This document shows, one piece after another, positions 7,473 through 15,640 of a stretch of DNA of 58,547 nucleotides. The stretch lies in contig WQTS01000135.1 of assembly GCA_009786185.1 (NCBI GenBank), forward strand, positions 1-58,547, read 5' to 3'. Under the pieces are notes generated by a model, which saw only the letters and a list, made by a program, of their open reading frames with translations, was not told where the DNA came from and did not search any database. Source of the DNA: Bacteroidota bacterium (GTDB taxonomy: Bacteria; Bacteroidota; Bacteroidia; Bacteroidales; WCHB1-69). A program made the translations under genes and the position numbers. The first letter of the stretch is position 1. Each line of letters opens with the position of its first letter.

Positions 7473-8594
7473 ATGAGTACCAAAAAATACATATTAGGCG
7501 ATTTGATTGAGCAATGTTCTGATAACAATGCTGATGAAAAATATGGATTAGAATCTGTCAGAGGAATTTCTATACAAAAATGTATTATTCCTACAAAAGC
7601 AGATATGACAGATGTTTCTCTTATTCCATATAAAATCTTTATGCCGGAATCGTTTGCTTATGTGCCAACCACTTCACGAAATGGCGAAAAAATTACAATA
7701 GCAATCAATTCAAGTGATGAAAATTATTTGGTTTCTTCTTCTTACGAGGTTTTCAAAATAAAGGACAAGGAAAAATTATTGCCCAATTATTTGTTTATGT
7801 ATTTTAATCGTCCTGAATTTGATAGAATAGCAAGATTTCATTCTTGGGGCAGTGCGCGTGAAGTATTTTCTTTTGCTGATATGTGCAATATCGAAATTTC
7901 TCTACCATCTCTTGTCGAACAACAAAAAGTCGTAGCCGCCTACAATGCCATCAACGAAAATCTGAAAACATATACCGATGGTTTTGCAAATCTTGCACTT
8001 ACTTGTCAGGCATATATTGAACAACTTGCTAAAGATTATCCGGCTAAAGAAATTGGAAGATATATTGAGGAATGTGTAAGTAAAAATGAAGAATTAAGAA
8101 TTAATAGAGTTAAGGGCATTTCAATAGAAAAGTGTTTTATTGAAACAAAAGCCGATATGACCGATGTCTCAATAAATTCATATCTCATTGTTGAACCAAT
8201 GTCATTTGCATTTGTTCCGACAACTTCTCGGAATGGCGGAAAAATTACCATTGCTTTAAATCAGAGTAACGAAACTTTTGTTGTTTCATCTTCTTATCAG
8301 GCTTTTAAAGTAAAAGATGCGGAAAAACTATTGCCCGAATATTTGTTTTTATGGCTTCACAGAGCAGAATTTGATAGATATGCCCGATTTAATTCATGGG
8401 GCAGTGCGCGTGAAGTGTTTGGTTTTTCAGATATGTGCCAAGTAAAAATCCCCATTCCGCCATTAGAAATACAAAAAAGTATAGTAGCAATATATCAAGC
8501 ACAAACTGAGCGTGAGCAAATCGCCACTGAGTTGAAACGATTATTGAAAGAGGTTTGTCCGGTGTTGATTAAAAATGTAATTGAAGAAAAGTAA
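7473..8594 (+). CDS. hsdS: Type I restriction system specificity subunit HsdS with duplicated recognition domains
   Basis: 373 residues from the ATG at 7473; a TTG two codons upstream overlaps the previous stop. Two half-proteins repeat each other. Residues about 25-150 and about 205-335 both contain GISI(Q/E)KC, TKADMTDVS, FVPTTSRNG or YVPTTSRNG, VSSSY, and then SWGSAREVF with DMC. Each half is followed by a helical conserved region (EQQKVVAAYNAI; EIQKSIVAIYQAQ). HsdS binds DNA and sets the target for HsdM and HsdR. Normally the two target-recognition domains differ and read an asymmetric split site. Here they are of one type, which predicts a palindromic split target. Base composition is lower in GC than in hsdM or hsdR, as is common for exchangeable hsdS genes. 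Confidence 0.9.
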   Translation: MSTKKYILGDLIEQCSDNNADEKYGLESVRGISIQKCIIPTKADMTDVSLIPYKIFMPESFAYVPTTSRNGEKITIAINSSDENYLVSSSYEVFKIKDKEKLLPNYLFMYFNRPEFDRIARFHSWGSAREVFSFADMCNIEISLPSLVEQQKVVAAYNAINENLKTYTDGFANLALTCQAYIEQLAKDYPAKEIGRYIEECVSKNEELRINRVKGISIEKCFIETKADMTDVSINSYLIVEPMSFAFVPTTSRNGGKITIALNQSNETFVVSSSYQAFKVKDAEKLLPEYLFLWLHRAEFDRYARFNSWGSAREVFGFSDMCQVKIPIPPLEIQKSIVAIYQAQTEREQIATELKRLLKEVCPVLIKNVIEEK

Positions 8595-8809
8595 AAAAAT
8601 ATGGAAAAAGAAAAAAGAATTTTATCAGAAGGGGCAAAACGATATAAAGTTTATATTTTGGCATAAAAAAATTAGAAAATAATTAAATTTGAGTATTAGA
8701 AATTGCAAACTATTGATTGTGTGAATATTGCTCTAACTTCAGTACCTCTATTAATAAAATTAGAATTCAATTAGAAATTGGTTAAAAAAAAGAAATTGAA
8801 AATAACTAA
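8595..8809 (+). other. hsdS-hsdR gap
   Basis: A 215-base AT-rich gap within the operon. A 21-codon frame (8601-8666) can be read but has no recognisable features. I see no terminator or clear promoter; hsdR is probably still transcribed with the operon. Confidence 0.35.
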
Positions 8810-11800
8810 ATGACAACATTTAACGAACAAGATTATGAAAACGCCGTAATCGCCCTGCTGCAAAATGCAGGTTGGACACACACGCAAGGCGATACGCTCC
8901 ACCGTAGTGCAAGGGAAGTGTTACTCGAAGATGACTTAAAGTCTTTCTTTTCGCAACGATACAAAGATGATAATCTTACAGAAAACGAAATTGGGAAAAT
9001 TATTATTCAAATAAAACACTTGAATAATACATCTCTTTTCAATGCCAGCCGAGAAGTTTTTCGCCTTATTTCAGAAGATTTTTACCTACCACGCGACAAT
9101 GCCGTTTTGCCTAATTTGCTCATCAGCTATATTGATTTTGACACACCCGAAAACAATATCTTTCGTTGCGTAACACAGTTTACCGTAAAACAACACGCCG
9201 AGCGCCGCCCCGATATTTTGCTTTTTGTTAATGGTATTCCGCTCACCATTATTGAGTTGAAAAATCCCGCCAACGAAGAAACTACCATTGAAGATGCGTG
9301 GAAGCAAATTCACAACCGCTACAGGCGAGATATTCCGGCTTTATTGCGTTATTGTTGCCTTTCAATTATTGCCGATGGCGCCAATGCACGCTTGGGTACT
9401 ATTTTTACGCCATACGAATATTACTATGCTTGGAAAAAAGTAGAAAATGAAGAACCGACAGCGGTAGGTTTTCACGAAATAGAAACCTTAGTAACCGGCG
9501 CGCTTGCGCCTGCTCGTTTTATAGAAATTCTGCGCGATTTTGTCTATTACCCCGATCCCACTTTGTCGAAAGAATTGCAGGTAGTTTGTCGCTATCCACA
9601 ATTCTTTGCCACACGCAAATTGTTCAAAAATATTCGCAAACACATCAAATCGGTGGGTGGCGATGGAAAAGGCGGCACTTATTTTGGCGCCACCGGTTGC
9701 GGCAAAACTTTTACCATGCTTTTTCTTGCCCGGCAACTTGCCATGCGCGATAGTGAAACTTTGAAAAATCCCACCATAATAGTGATAACCGATCGCGAAG
9801 ATTTAGACACGCAAGCATCAGAACTTTTCTGCACTTCCACTACTTTTCTTAATGACCAAAATGTGCGCAGTATTGAAAGCCGGCAAGATTTGAAGGACGA
9901 ACTCGGCAGCCGTCAATCGGGTGGCATTTTTATCACAACTATTCAGAAATTTTGCGCCGACACAGGACTATTGAGCAGCCGAGCCAATATCATTTGTATA
10001 TCCGATGAAGCGCATCGCACACAGGTAAACACCGGAAGCAAACTTACCATCGATGAAAAAGGGGTAAAAACCTCTTTCGGCTTTGCCAAATATTTACGCG
10101 ATTCGTTTCCGAATGCCACTTATGTGGGGTTTACAGGTACGCCCATTGATGAAACTATTCATACTTTTGGTGGCGAGGTTGATAAATATACGATGAAACA
10201 GTCGTGCGAAGACGGTATCACGGTTCCCATTACTTATGAGCCGCGTTTGGCGCGCGTGTTACTCAACGATGAGCAAGCAAAGGAGATAGAAAAATATTAT
10301 CGCCAATGCGAAGAAGAAGGCTCTACCGAAGAGCAGATTGAGCGCAGCAAACGTGCTATGAGCAAAATGAGTGCTATTCTTGCGCATCCCGACCGTTTGA
10401 AAAAACTTGCCTTGGATTTGGTGATTCATTATGAAAATTTGACAGATGAAAAACCGGAAATCGTGCAAAAAGCGATGATTGTGTGTGCCGACAGATCAAT
10501 CGCTTACGCCTTACACAACGAAATTAAAGAAATTCGTCCGGCTTGGTTTGAAAAGAAAAAATGTCAAGACGAAACAAAATTGAGCAAGGAAGAATTGGAC
10601 GCACTTACAGCATTGCCCATGGTAAATGTTGTTGCCACCCGCGACAAGGACGACCCGCAGGAAATGTACAACCTCTTGGGCGACAAAACGTACCGTAAAA
10701 TGCTCGACAAACAGTTTAAAAACGATGCTTCTAATTTTAAAATTGCTATCGTGGTAGATATGTGGATTACCGGTTTCGATGTGCCTTCACTTGCCGTGAT
10801 GTATATTGATAAACCTTTGCAACGCCACACGTTGATTCAAACCATATCGCGCGTAAACCGCGTGTACAAGGGGAAAGATAGTGGTTTGATTGTAGATTAT
10901 ATCGGCATAAAGGAAAATATGCAAAAAGCACTAAAGCAATATGGCGGCGACGGTGAAAGCAATATAGAAGATATGCAAGCTACACTGAAAATTTTCCGCA
11001 ATCATTTAGTTCTTTGTCGCGAAATTTTGCACGGATTCAACGATTCAGATTTTTTCAACTCCGAAAATGCGCTTACCCGCTTACATTGCCTCAATCGTGC
11101 TGCTGAATTTGTGATGTCAATTCAAGATGTGCAAACGCGCTATATGGGTGTTACCAAACGGCTGAAAGCGGCTTACGAAATCTGTTATCCTTCGGGTTTG
11201 CTTACTGATGATGAAACTTCTTACGCTCAGTTTTGCTTGGCAATTCGTTCCATTATTTATAAACTGACTATTGGAACATCTCCCGACACCGAAACAATGA
11301 ATCGTCGTGTAGAAGAAATGGTACGGCAAGCCATTATCTGTAACGGAGTTGAAAACATAGTAAATGCCACCGACGCCGAAGATATTTTCAGCGAAGAGTT
11401 TGAAAAGAAATTGGACGATATAAAAATGCCGATGACCAAATTCAATGCTTTATTAAAACTGCTAAAAAAGTCAATTGGTGATTATCGAAGGAAAAACAAA
11501 ACTAAGGCAGATGAATTTGACCAAATGTTGCGGCAGGTAGTTGAAAAATACAACAACCGCGACCGGCTTACTTTTACAAGTGAAGTGGTTGCCGACTTTG
11601 TAGATTCTCTTTCTGATGAATTGATTGATATATTTGCCAAACTCGACGAAGACAAGCAATCTTTTGAAAAATTGGGCATCACTTTTGAAGAAAAGGCATT
11701 TTACGATATTTTGGTAAAAGTGCGCGACACCCACCAATTTGTTTATGCCGATGAAAAATGTATTATGCTCGCCAAAGCTATAAAAGAATTGGTAGAAACA

Positions 11801-11965
11801 AATTCTGAGTACGTAGATTGGATTAACCGCAACGATATTAAAAACAAATTGAATTTAGAATTAACCATTCTCCTCTACCAAAACGGCTATCCACCAGACT
11901 GGAACGATGAGGTTTTTACTCAAGTGTTGGAGCAGGCTGAGAATTTTAAAAGGTATAGTGAATAG
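8810..11965 (+). CDS. hsdR: Type I restriction endonuclease subunit HsdR
   Basis: 1051 residues, full length for HsdR. The N-terminal nuclease domain has RRPDILLFVNG followed by LTIIELKNP (about residues 131-152), the PD...E-x-K active site. The helicase motor has Walker A GATGCGKTFTM (about 293-303), the DEAD-like box SDEAHRTQ (about 398-405), GFTGTP (about 443-448), and a second RecA lobe ending QTISRVNRVYKGK (about 678-690). The C-terminal helical domain contacts HsdM/HsdS. The enzyme translocates DNA past unmodified sites and cuts it, the restriction half of the system. No frameshift or missing motif is seen, so the system looks functional. Two genes of a phosphorelay follow 60 bases downstream without a visible terminator. 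Confidence 0.95.
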   Translation: MTTFNEQDYENAVIALLQNAGWTHTQGDTLHRSAREVLLEDDLKSFFSQRYKDDNLTENEIGKIIIQIKHLNNTSLFNASREVFRLISEDFYLPRDNAVLPNLLISYIDFDTPENNIFRCVTQFTVKQHAERRPDILLFVNGIPLTIIELKNPANEETTIEDAWKQIHNRYRRDIPALLRYCCLSIIADGANARLGTIFTPYEYYYAWKKVENEEPTAVGFHEIETLVTGALAPARFIEILRDFVYYPDPTLSKELQVVCRYPQFFATRKLFKNIRKHIKSVGGDGKGGTYFGATGCGKTFTMLFLARQLAMRDSETLKNPTIIVITDREDLDTQASELFCTSTTFLNDQNVRSIESRQDLKDELGSRQSGGIFITTIQKFCADTGLLSSRANIICISDEAHRTQVNTGSKLTIDEKGVKTSFGFAKYLRDSFPNATYVGFTGTPIDETIHTFGGEVDKYTMKQSCEDGITVPITYEPRLARVLLNDEQAKEIEKYYRQCEEEGSTEEQIERSKRAMSKMSAILAHPDRLKKLALDLVIHYENLTDEKPEIVQKAMIVCADRSIAYALHNEIKEIRPAWFEKKKCQDETKLSKEELDALTALPMVNVVATRDKDDPQEMYNLLGDKTYRKMLDKQFKNDASNFKIAIVVDMWITGFDVPSLAVMYIDKPLQRHTLIQTISRVNRVYKGKDSGLIVDYIGIKENMQKALKQYGGDGESNIEDMQATLKIFRNHLVLCREILHGFNDSDFFNSENALTRLHCLNRAAEFVMSIQDVQTRYMGVTKRLKAAYEICYPSGLLTDDETSYAQFCLAIRSIIYKLTIGTSPDTETMNRRVEEMVRQAIICNGVENIVNATDAEDIFSEEFEKKLDDIKMPMTKFNALLKLLKKSIGDYRRKNKTKADEFDQMLRQVVEKYNNRDRLTFTSEVVADFVDSLSDELIDIFAKLDEDKQSFEKLGITFEEKAFYDILVKVRDTHQFVYADEKCIMLAKAIKELVETNSEYVDWINRNDIKNKLNLELTILLYQNGYPPDWNDEVFTQVLEQAENFKRYSE

Positions 11966-12025
11966 CAAAGCAAGTGTTATTATTGATAAAGTGTAAGTAT
12001 CCCCATTAACATAAAAAACAAAAAA

Positions 12026-12676
12026 ATGAAAAAAATAGTTAAAAATAAAATTTCTCTAGTTATTGCCATTGTTGGTTTCATCGGTGGAATAATTTGGAAC
12101 CTAATAGTAAATTTTGAACCAGAGCCAATAATATTGACGATAGTTTCTTTTTTGGAGATACTTGGTTTTTTTCTTATACCAAATGACAAAGAAAATACAG
12201 TATCAAATCAAATGATTAGCAATGAACAAAAAGTCAATGTAAACGTGAATGTGAACATGAATCAAAACCAAGAAAATGATGCTAACTGTGTTAATATCAA
12301 AAAATTAACTCGAATTCTATTTATTGATGATAAGCATAGAGATTTTAATATTGTATCTATTTTAAAAAAATCAGATTGGATAAATACAAAATCAGTAGTA
12401 GATATTAAAGATTTAGATGACCCTAAAGTTATTGAAGCTGATATTATTTTTGTAGATATTAACGGAGTGGGAAGTACACTTTTTAAAGACCAAGGTTTAG
12501 GGCTGGCTTCAGCACTAAAAAAGAAATATACATCAAAAAAGATTATCATTTATTCTGCTGAATCAACTGGAGATCGTTTTCACAAAGCTTTGAGAGAAGT
12601 TGATGGTTGTTTGAATAAAGATGCTGAACCATACCAATTTGTTAATTTAATAGAAGAACTTTTGACTCAAAAATAA
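12026..12676 (+). CDS. Membrane-anchored receiver-domain protein (no DNA-binding output)
   Basis: 216 residues. Two TM helices (about 9-28 and 35-53) are separated by the short turn NFEPEP. A polar linker follows, with a V-N repeat (about 69-85, KVNVNVNVNMNQNQEN). The receiver domain (about 93-216) has acidic pair D101-D102, phospho-acceptor D144 in IIFVDING, S177 and K198, so all switch residues are present. There is no DNA-binding or enzymatic domain, so the output is either the membrane segment itself or a partner protein. It overlaps the downstream kinase gene by one base (TAATG), so they are translationally coupled partners. GC is much lower than in hsdR, suggesting separate acquisition. 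A membrane-permeabilising effector switched by phosphorylation is one possible reading; this is inference. Confidence 0.7.
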   Translation: MKKIVKNKISLVIAIVGFIGGIIWNLIVNFEPEPIILTIVSFLEILGFFLIPNDKENTVSNQMISNEQKVNVNVNVNMNQNQENDANCVNIKKLTRILFIDDKHRDFNIVSILKKSDWINTKSVVDIKDLDDPKVIEADIIFVDINGVGSTLFKDQGLGLASALKKKYTSKKIIIYSAESTGDRFHKALREVDGCLNKDAEPYQFVNLIEELLTQK

Positions 12677-13713
12677 TGAATCATTTTTATATTTTAGATG
12701 AACATAGTAAAGTAATTGTAGGTAATCTAACAGTGGAATGTGAAGTTTGTTATCAACAATGTACAAGTATTGGGTGTTTAGTGCAGTCTTGCAAGCTGTA
12801 TAATAGAAATAGAAGGCAAGGTCTAGTTACAAATGCTAAATGTAAGATTTTTTTCTGTGATATAACAAAAACAACAAAGTTATTTCGTGAAAAAATAAAT
12901 GCTCTTTTATATGCCTTTCCAGATATTTCTTTCATTAAAAATGAGATAGAAAAAAGGATTCGTGATTTTGAACAAAAAAAAGTAAATAGATTAGTTCATA
13001 ATTTATCTTCAATTAATGCACGAAACATTCAATCTATTTACAATATTGTACCTCAAGATGTTTTGTCTTCTAACTGGAGAAACCAAATTGAATTTATTAG
13101 AAAGGAGATGGTTAATAACCCAGACAAAGTTGCAAATACCTTACTTCGGTTATCAAAAAATAATATTCATATGAAATCTGAATTTTCTATATATAGAAAG
13201 TTGGAAAGAGAAGAAAAAACACGATTAGAATTTAAAAGTTACCAATTAAAAACAATAATACTTAATGTTTTACATACATTTTTTGTGGATTTATCAAATA
13301 ATGGAATCTTTGTTAATGTGGAAGATTATTTTGGCAAAGTAAAAATAGATTATGAAACAATTCAAGTGGCTATTTATCATCTTCTTGACAACGCAACAAA
13401 ATACACAAAAAGCAATTCAACAGTTGATATTACATTCAATGAATATCAGAATAAAATAAATGCTAATTTTATCATGACTAGCATATATGTTAAGCCTGAA
13501 GAACGGCAAAGTGTTTTTAATGAAGGTATATCAGGATCAATTGCCAAAGAAATGGGAAGAAATGGAGATGGAATAGGTATGTGGCGTATAAAACAAATGT
13601 TAAAACTGAATAATGGTGAATTTACTGCAAATTTTGGCGATAAGTTAGAAACTATTGACGGGTGTGATTATGCAGTAAATTCTTTCTTCCTTACTTTTCA
13701 AAAGTTCATGTAA
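12676..13713 (+). CDS. Cysteine-rich cytosolic histidine kinase
   Basis: 345 residues with no TM helix. The N-terminal region has seven cysteines, five in a tight cluster (C22-x2-C25-x3-C29-x4-C34-x4-C39, then C56 and C61), suggesting a metal or redox sensor. A coiled helical region carries VHNLSS with H108 as the likely phospho-accepting histidine. The ATPase domain has the N box LLDNATKY (N239) and the G box GDGIGMWRIKQM (about 292-303). The kinase should phosphorylate the receiver protein encoded immediately upstream with a one-base overlap. No periplasmic sensor is present, so the signal is internal. The gene is very AT-rich. A 595-base stretch of decayed genes follows. Confidence 0.75.
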   Translation: MNHFYILDEHSKVIVGNLTVECEVCYQQCTSIGCLVQSCKLYNRNRRQGLVTNAKCKIFFCDITKTTKLFREKINALLYAFPDISFIKNEIEKRIRDFEQKKVNRLVHNLSSINARNIQSIYNIVPQDVLSSNWRNQIEFIRKEMVNNPDKVANTLLRLSKNNIHMKSEFSIYRKLEREEKTRLEFKSYQLKTIILNVLHTFFVDLSNNGIFVNVEDYFGKVKIDYETIQVAIYHLLDNATKYTKSNSTVDITFNEYQNKINANFIMTSIYVKPEERQSVFNEGISGSIAKEMGRNGDGIGMWRIKQMLKLNNGEFTANFGDKLETIDGCDYAVNSFFLTFQKFM

Positions 13714-13971
13714 GGTAGATATTATTGATTCAAAAAAAATAAATTTGCAAACTGGCATTTTTTGGTGCAAAAAATGGCTATTTAACTCAATTACACTTAT
13801 ATACTTTCAAATAAATTACCCTGAATTTATGTTTGTAATGTTGGTACTGCATAGAGAACGTCTATTTTTTCAATTTGACAGATGCGATTTCTTCTCTAAA
13901 AAGATTTTATGTTTATTTGCATTTCAGAACTTTTACCATGCCCGAACCCAAAACATAGAATATAAAATAAT
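13714..13971 (+). other. Non-coding or decayed stretch after the kinase gene
   Basis: Very AT-rich; no intact gene. Near 13935-13987 a frame encodes TQNIEYKIIWNEN, which loosely resembles the start of AlbA_2/RecG-like helicase-type proteins, but the match is too short to call. Confidence 0.3.
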
Positions 13972-14210
13972 ATGGAACGAAAATTAATGTCCGATTTTGC
14001 TCAAATGGAAAGATAAAAGTGGCAGAAAACCGCTTTTACTTGAGAATGCACGTCGGGTAGGTAAAAATATATCTGCTCAAAGATTTTGGCAAACGATATT
14101 TCAAAAATGTTGCATCTATAAATTTTCAAAACCCGAGTACGGAACTAACCGACTTATTCAACGGCTCTATTGAACTGAAGCGAATAACGACGATAGAAAT
14201 AATTACTTGA
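13972..14210 (+). pseudogene. Decayed N-terminus of an AAA_14/DUF4143-type ATPase
   Basis: From the ATG at 13972 the three forward frames together spell pieces typical of AAA_14/DUF4143 ATP-binding proteins: MERKLMS, then KWKDKSGRKPLLLENARRVGK (the start of the P-loop region), then LKDFGKRYFKNVASINFQNPS and TELTDLFNGSIELKRI. Several frameshifts separate the pieces and the P-loop threonine region is damaged. The rest of the protein (about 300 residues) is absent. This is a clear relic rather than a gene. It marks past insertion and deletion between the kinase and the third yhcG-like gene. Confidence 0.55.
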
Positions 14211-14308
14211 AGAAGTTACTATAATCGAAAATTAATCTAAAAATTCATGTAATTTCGCCGCATGTTTTCCGGAAGAAAAACAGTTATCACACAATTAAAT
14301 AAAATATT

Positions 14309-15487
14309 ATGAACATAGAGGCAATAAAAGACTCGGAATTTAAGCAATGGCTCATTCATTTGAAAGCCCGCATCCGTCAAAGCCAAATTAAGGCAATGAT
14401 AAAAGTGAATGATGAAATGTTGCGCCTGTATTGGGAGTTAGGGCGCGATATCGTTATTCGACAGATGGATGCAGTATGGGGTGGTAATTTCTTCAAAGAA
14501 TTGAGTAAAGAGTTAATGAAAGAATTTCCCGAAATGAAAGGTTTTTCTGAAAGGAATCTTTACTATATAAAACAATTTTATCTGTTTTACTCTCAAGATA
14601 ATACAATTTTCCAACAACTTGGTGGAAAATTAGAAAATGAAATTCATCCCCAAGCTGGGGACGAAATACAAGTATGTGATAATAAGGAAAATATAATTTT
14701 GCAACAAGTTGTTGCAGAATTTGAAGCTCATCCTATATTTCAAATTCCATGGGGACATCACGTTCAAATATTTACCAAATGCAAATCCGTACACGAAGCC
14801 TTATTTTACGTCCAAAAAACTATTCAGAACGGTTGGAGTCGTGCCATGCTGATGAATTTCATGGAAACGGATCTGTATCAACGACAAGGTAAGGCAATCA
14901 ATAACTTTGACCGCCTATTGCCTGATGTTCAGAGCGATTTGGCAAAAGAAATGATGAAAGACCCTTATAATTTTGATTGGTTAGTATTAACGAATGATTA
15001 TAAAGAAAAAGAATTAGAAGATGCTTTGATAGATAATATTACCAAATTTTTATTAGAATTAGGGCAAGGGTTTGCATACGTGGGTAAGCAATATCCAATA
15101 CGAGTGGGAGAAAGAGAACGGAACATAGATTTGCTATTTTACCACTTAGAATTACGTTGTTACATAGTCATAGAATTGAAAACCAAAGATTTTGAGCCCG
15201 AACATACCGGAAAACTCGGATTCTATGTAACAGCAATTAATCATCAATTAAAGAAAAATGTTGACAATCCTACCATAGGGCTACTTGTCGTAAAGAAGAA
15301 AGATAATTTTGAGGCTCAATACTCTTTGGAAAGCAGTAGTCAACCGATAGGAATTTCGGAATACACACTTTCAAAATTTTTACCGGAAAATTTCAAATCT
15401 TCACTACCTTCTATCGAAGACATAGAAAGGGAGTTAAATAAAGAAACCGAAGATAATGAGCCAACAAATAAAAACCGTAACTCGTAA
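14309..15487 (+). CDS. YhcG-family (DUF1016) PD-(D/E)XK nuclease-like protein, third copy
   Basis: 392 residues, longer than the copies at 1019 and 6445 because of a glutamine- and asparagine-rich insert (about residues 95-140). The N-terminal DUF1016 region reads KARIRQSQIKAMIKVN and LRLYWELGRDIV. The nuclease-like domain has NIDLLFYH followed by CYIVIELKTKDFEPEH, so the active-site residues are kept. The C-terminal tail is acidic and polar. It stands alone after the decayed ATPase. The three copies differ strongly from one another and so are unlikely to be recent tandem duplicates. Function is probably DNA-directed and defence-related, but unproven. Confidence 0.85.
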   Translation: MNIEAIKDSEFKQWLIHLKARIRQSQIKAMIKVNDEMLRLYWELGRDIVIRQMDAVWGGNFFKELSKELMKEFPEMKGFSERNLYYIKQFYLFYSQDNTIFQQLGGKLENEIHPQAGDEIQVCDNKENIILQQVVAEFEAHPIFQIPWGHHVQIFTKCKSVHEALFYVQKTIQNGWSRAMLMNFMETDLYQRQGKAINNFDRLLPDVQSDLAKEMMKDPYNFDWLVLTNDYKEKELEDALIDNITKFLLELGQGFAYVGKQYPIRVGERERNIDLLFYHLELRCYIVIELKTKDFEPEHTGKLGFYVTAINHQLKKNVDNPTIGLLVVKKKDNFEAQYSLESSSQPIGISEYTLSKFLPENFKSSLPSIEDIERELNKETEDNEPTNKNRNS

Positions 15488-15532
15488 TTATCAATAGAAA
15501 AGCACTAATTTTGCCAAATTATTCTCAAAAAG

Positions 15533-15600
15533 ATGAAAAATTATACCGAAGAATGAGATTTTGGCGAACTTGCAACAATTAAAATCGGGAAACAACAATG
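15533..15600 (+). pseudogene. Possible relic of an hsdS start
   Basis: From the ATG at 15533 the frame reads MKNYTEE, a TGA stop, then DFGELATIKIGKQQ. An HsdS typically opens with a tryptophan-containing segment followed by LGELATIKxGKQ, and TGA here would replace TGG (Trp). The rest of the gene is missing. The match is short, so this is tentative. The gap 15488-15640 otherwise shows nothing. Confidence 0.35.
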
Positions 15601-15640
15601 AACAATAACACAGAAGAAAGTTAGCAAATTAATTTGACCC

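Noticed and set aside
8601-8666. A 21-codon frame between hsdS and hsdR
   Set aside because: Too short, no recognisable motif and no clear ribosome-binding site; likely chance in AT-rich DNA.
13745-13987. An 80-residue frame whose end reads TQNIEYKIIWNEN
   Set aside because: Only about 12 residues resemble AlbA_2/RecG-like proteins; the rest is low-complexity. Not enough for a gene or a firm pseudogene.
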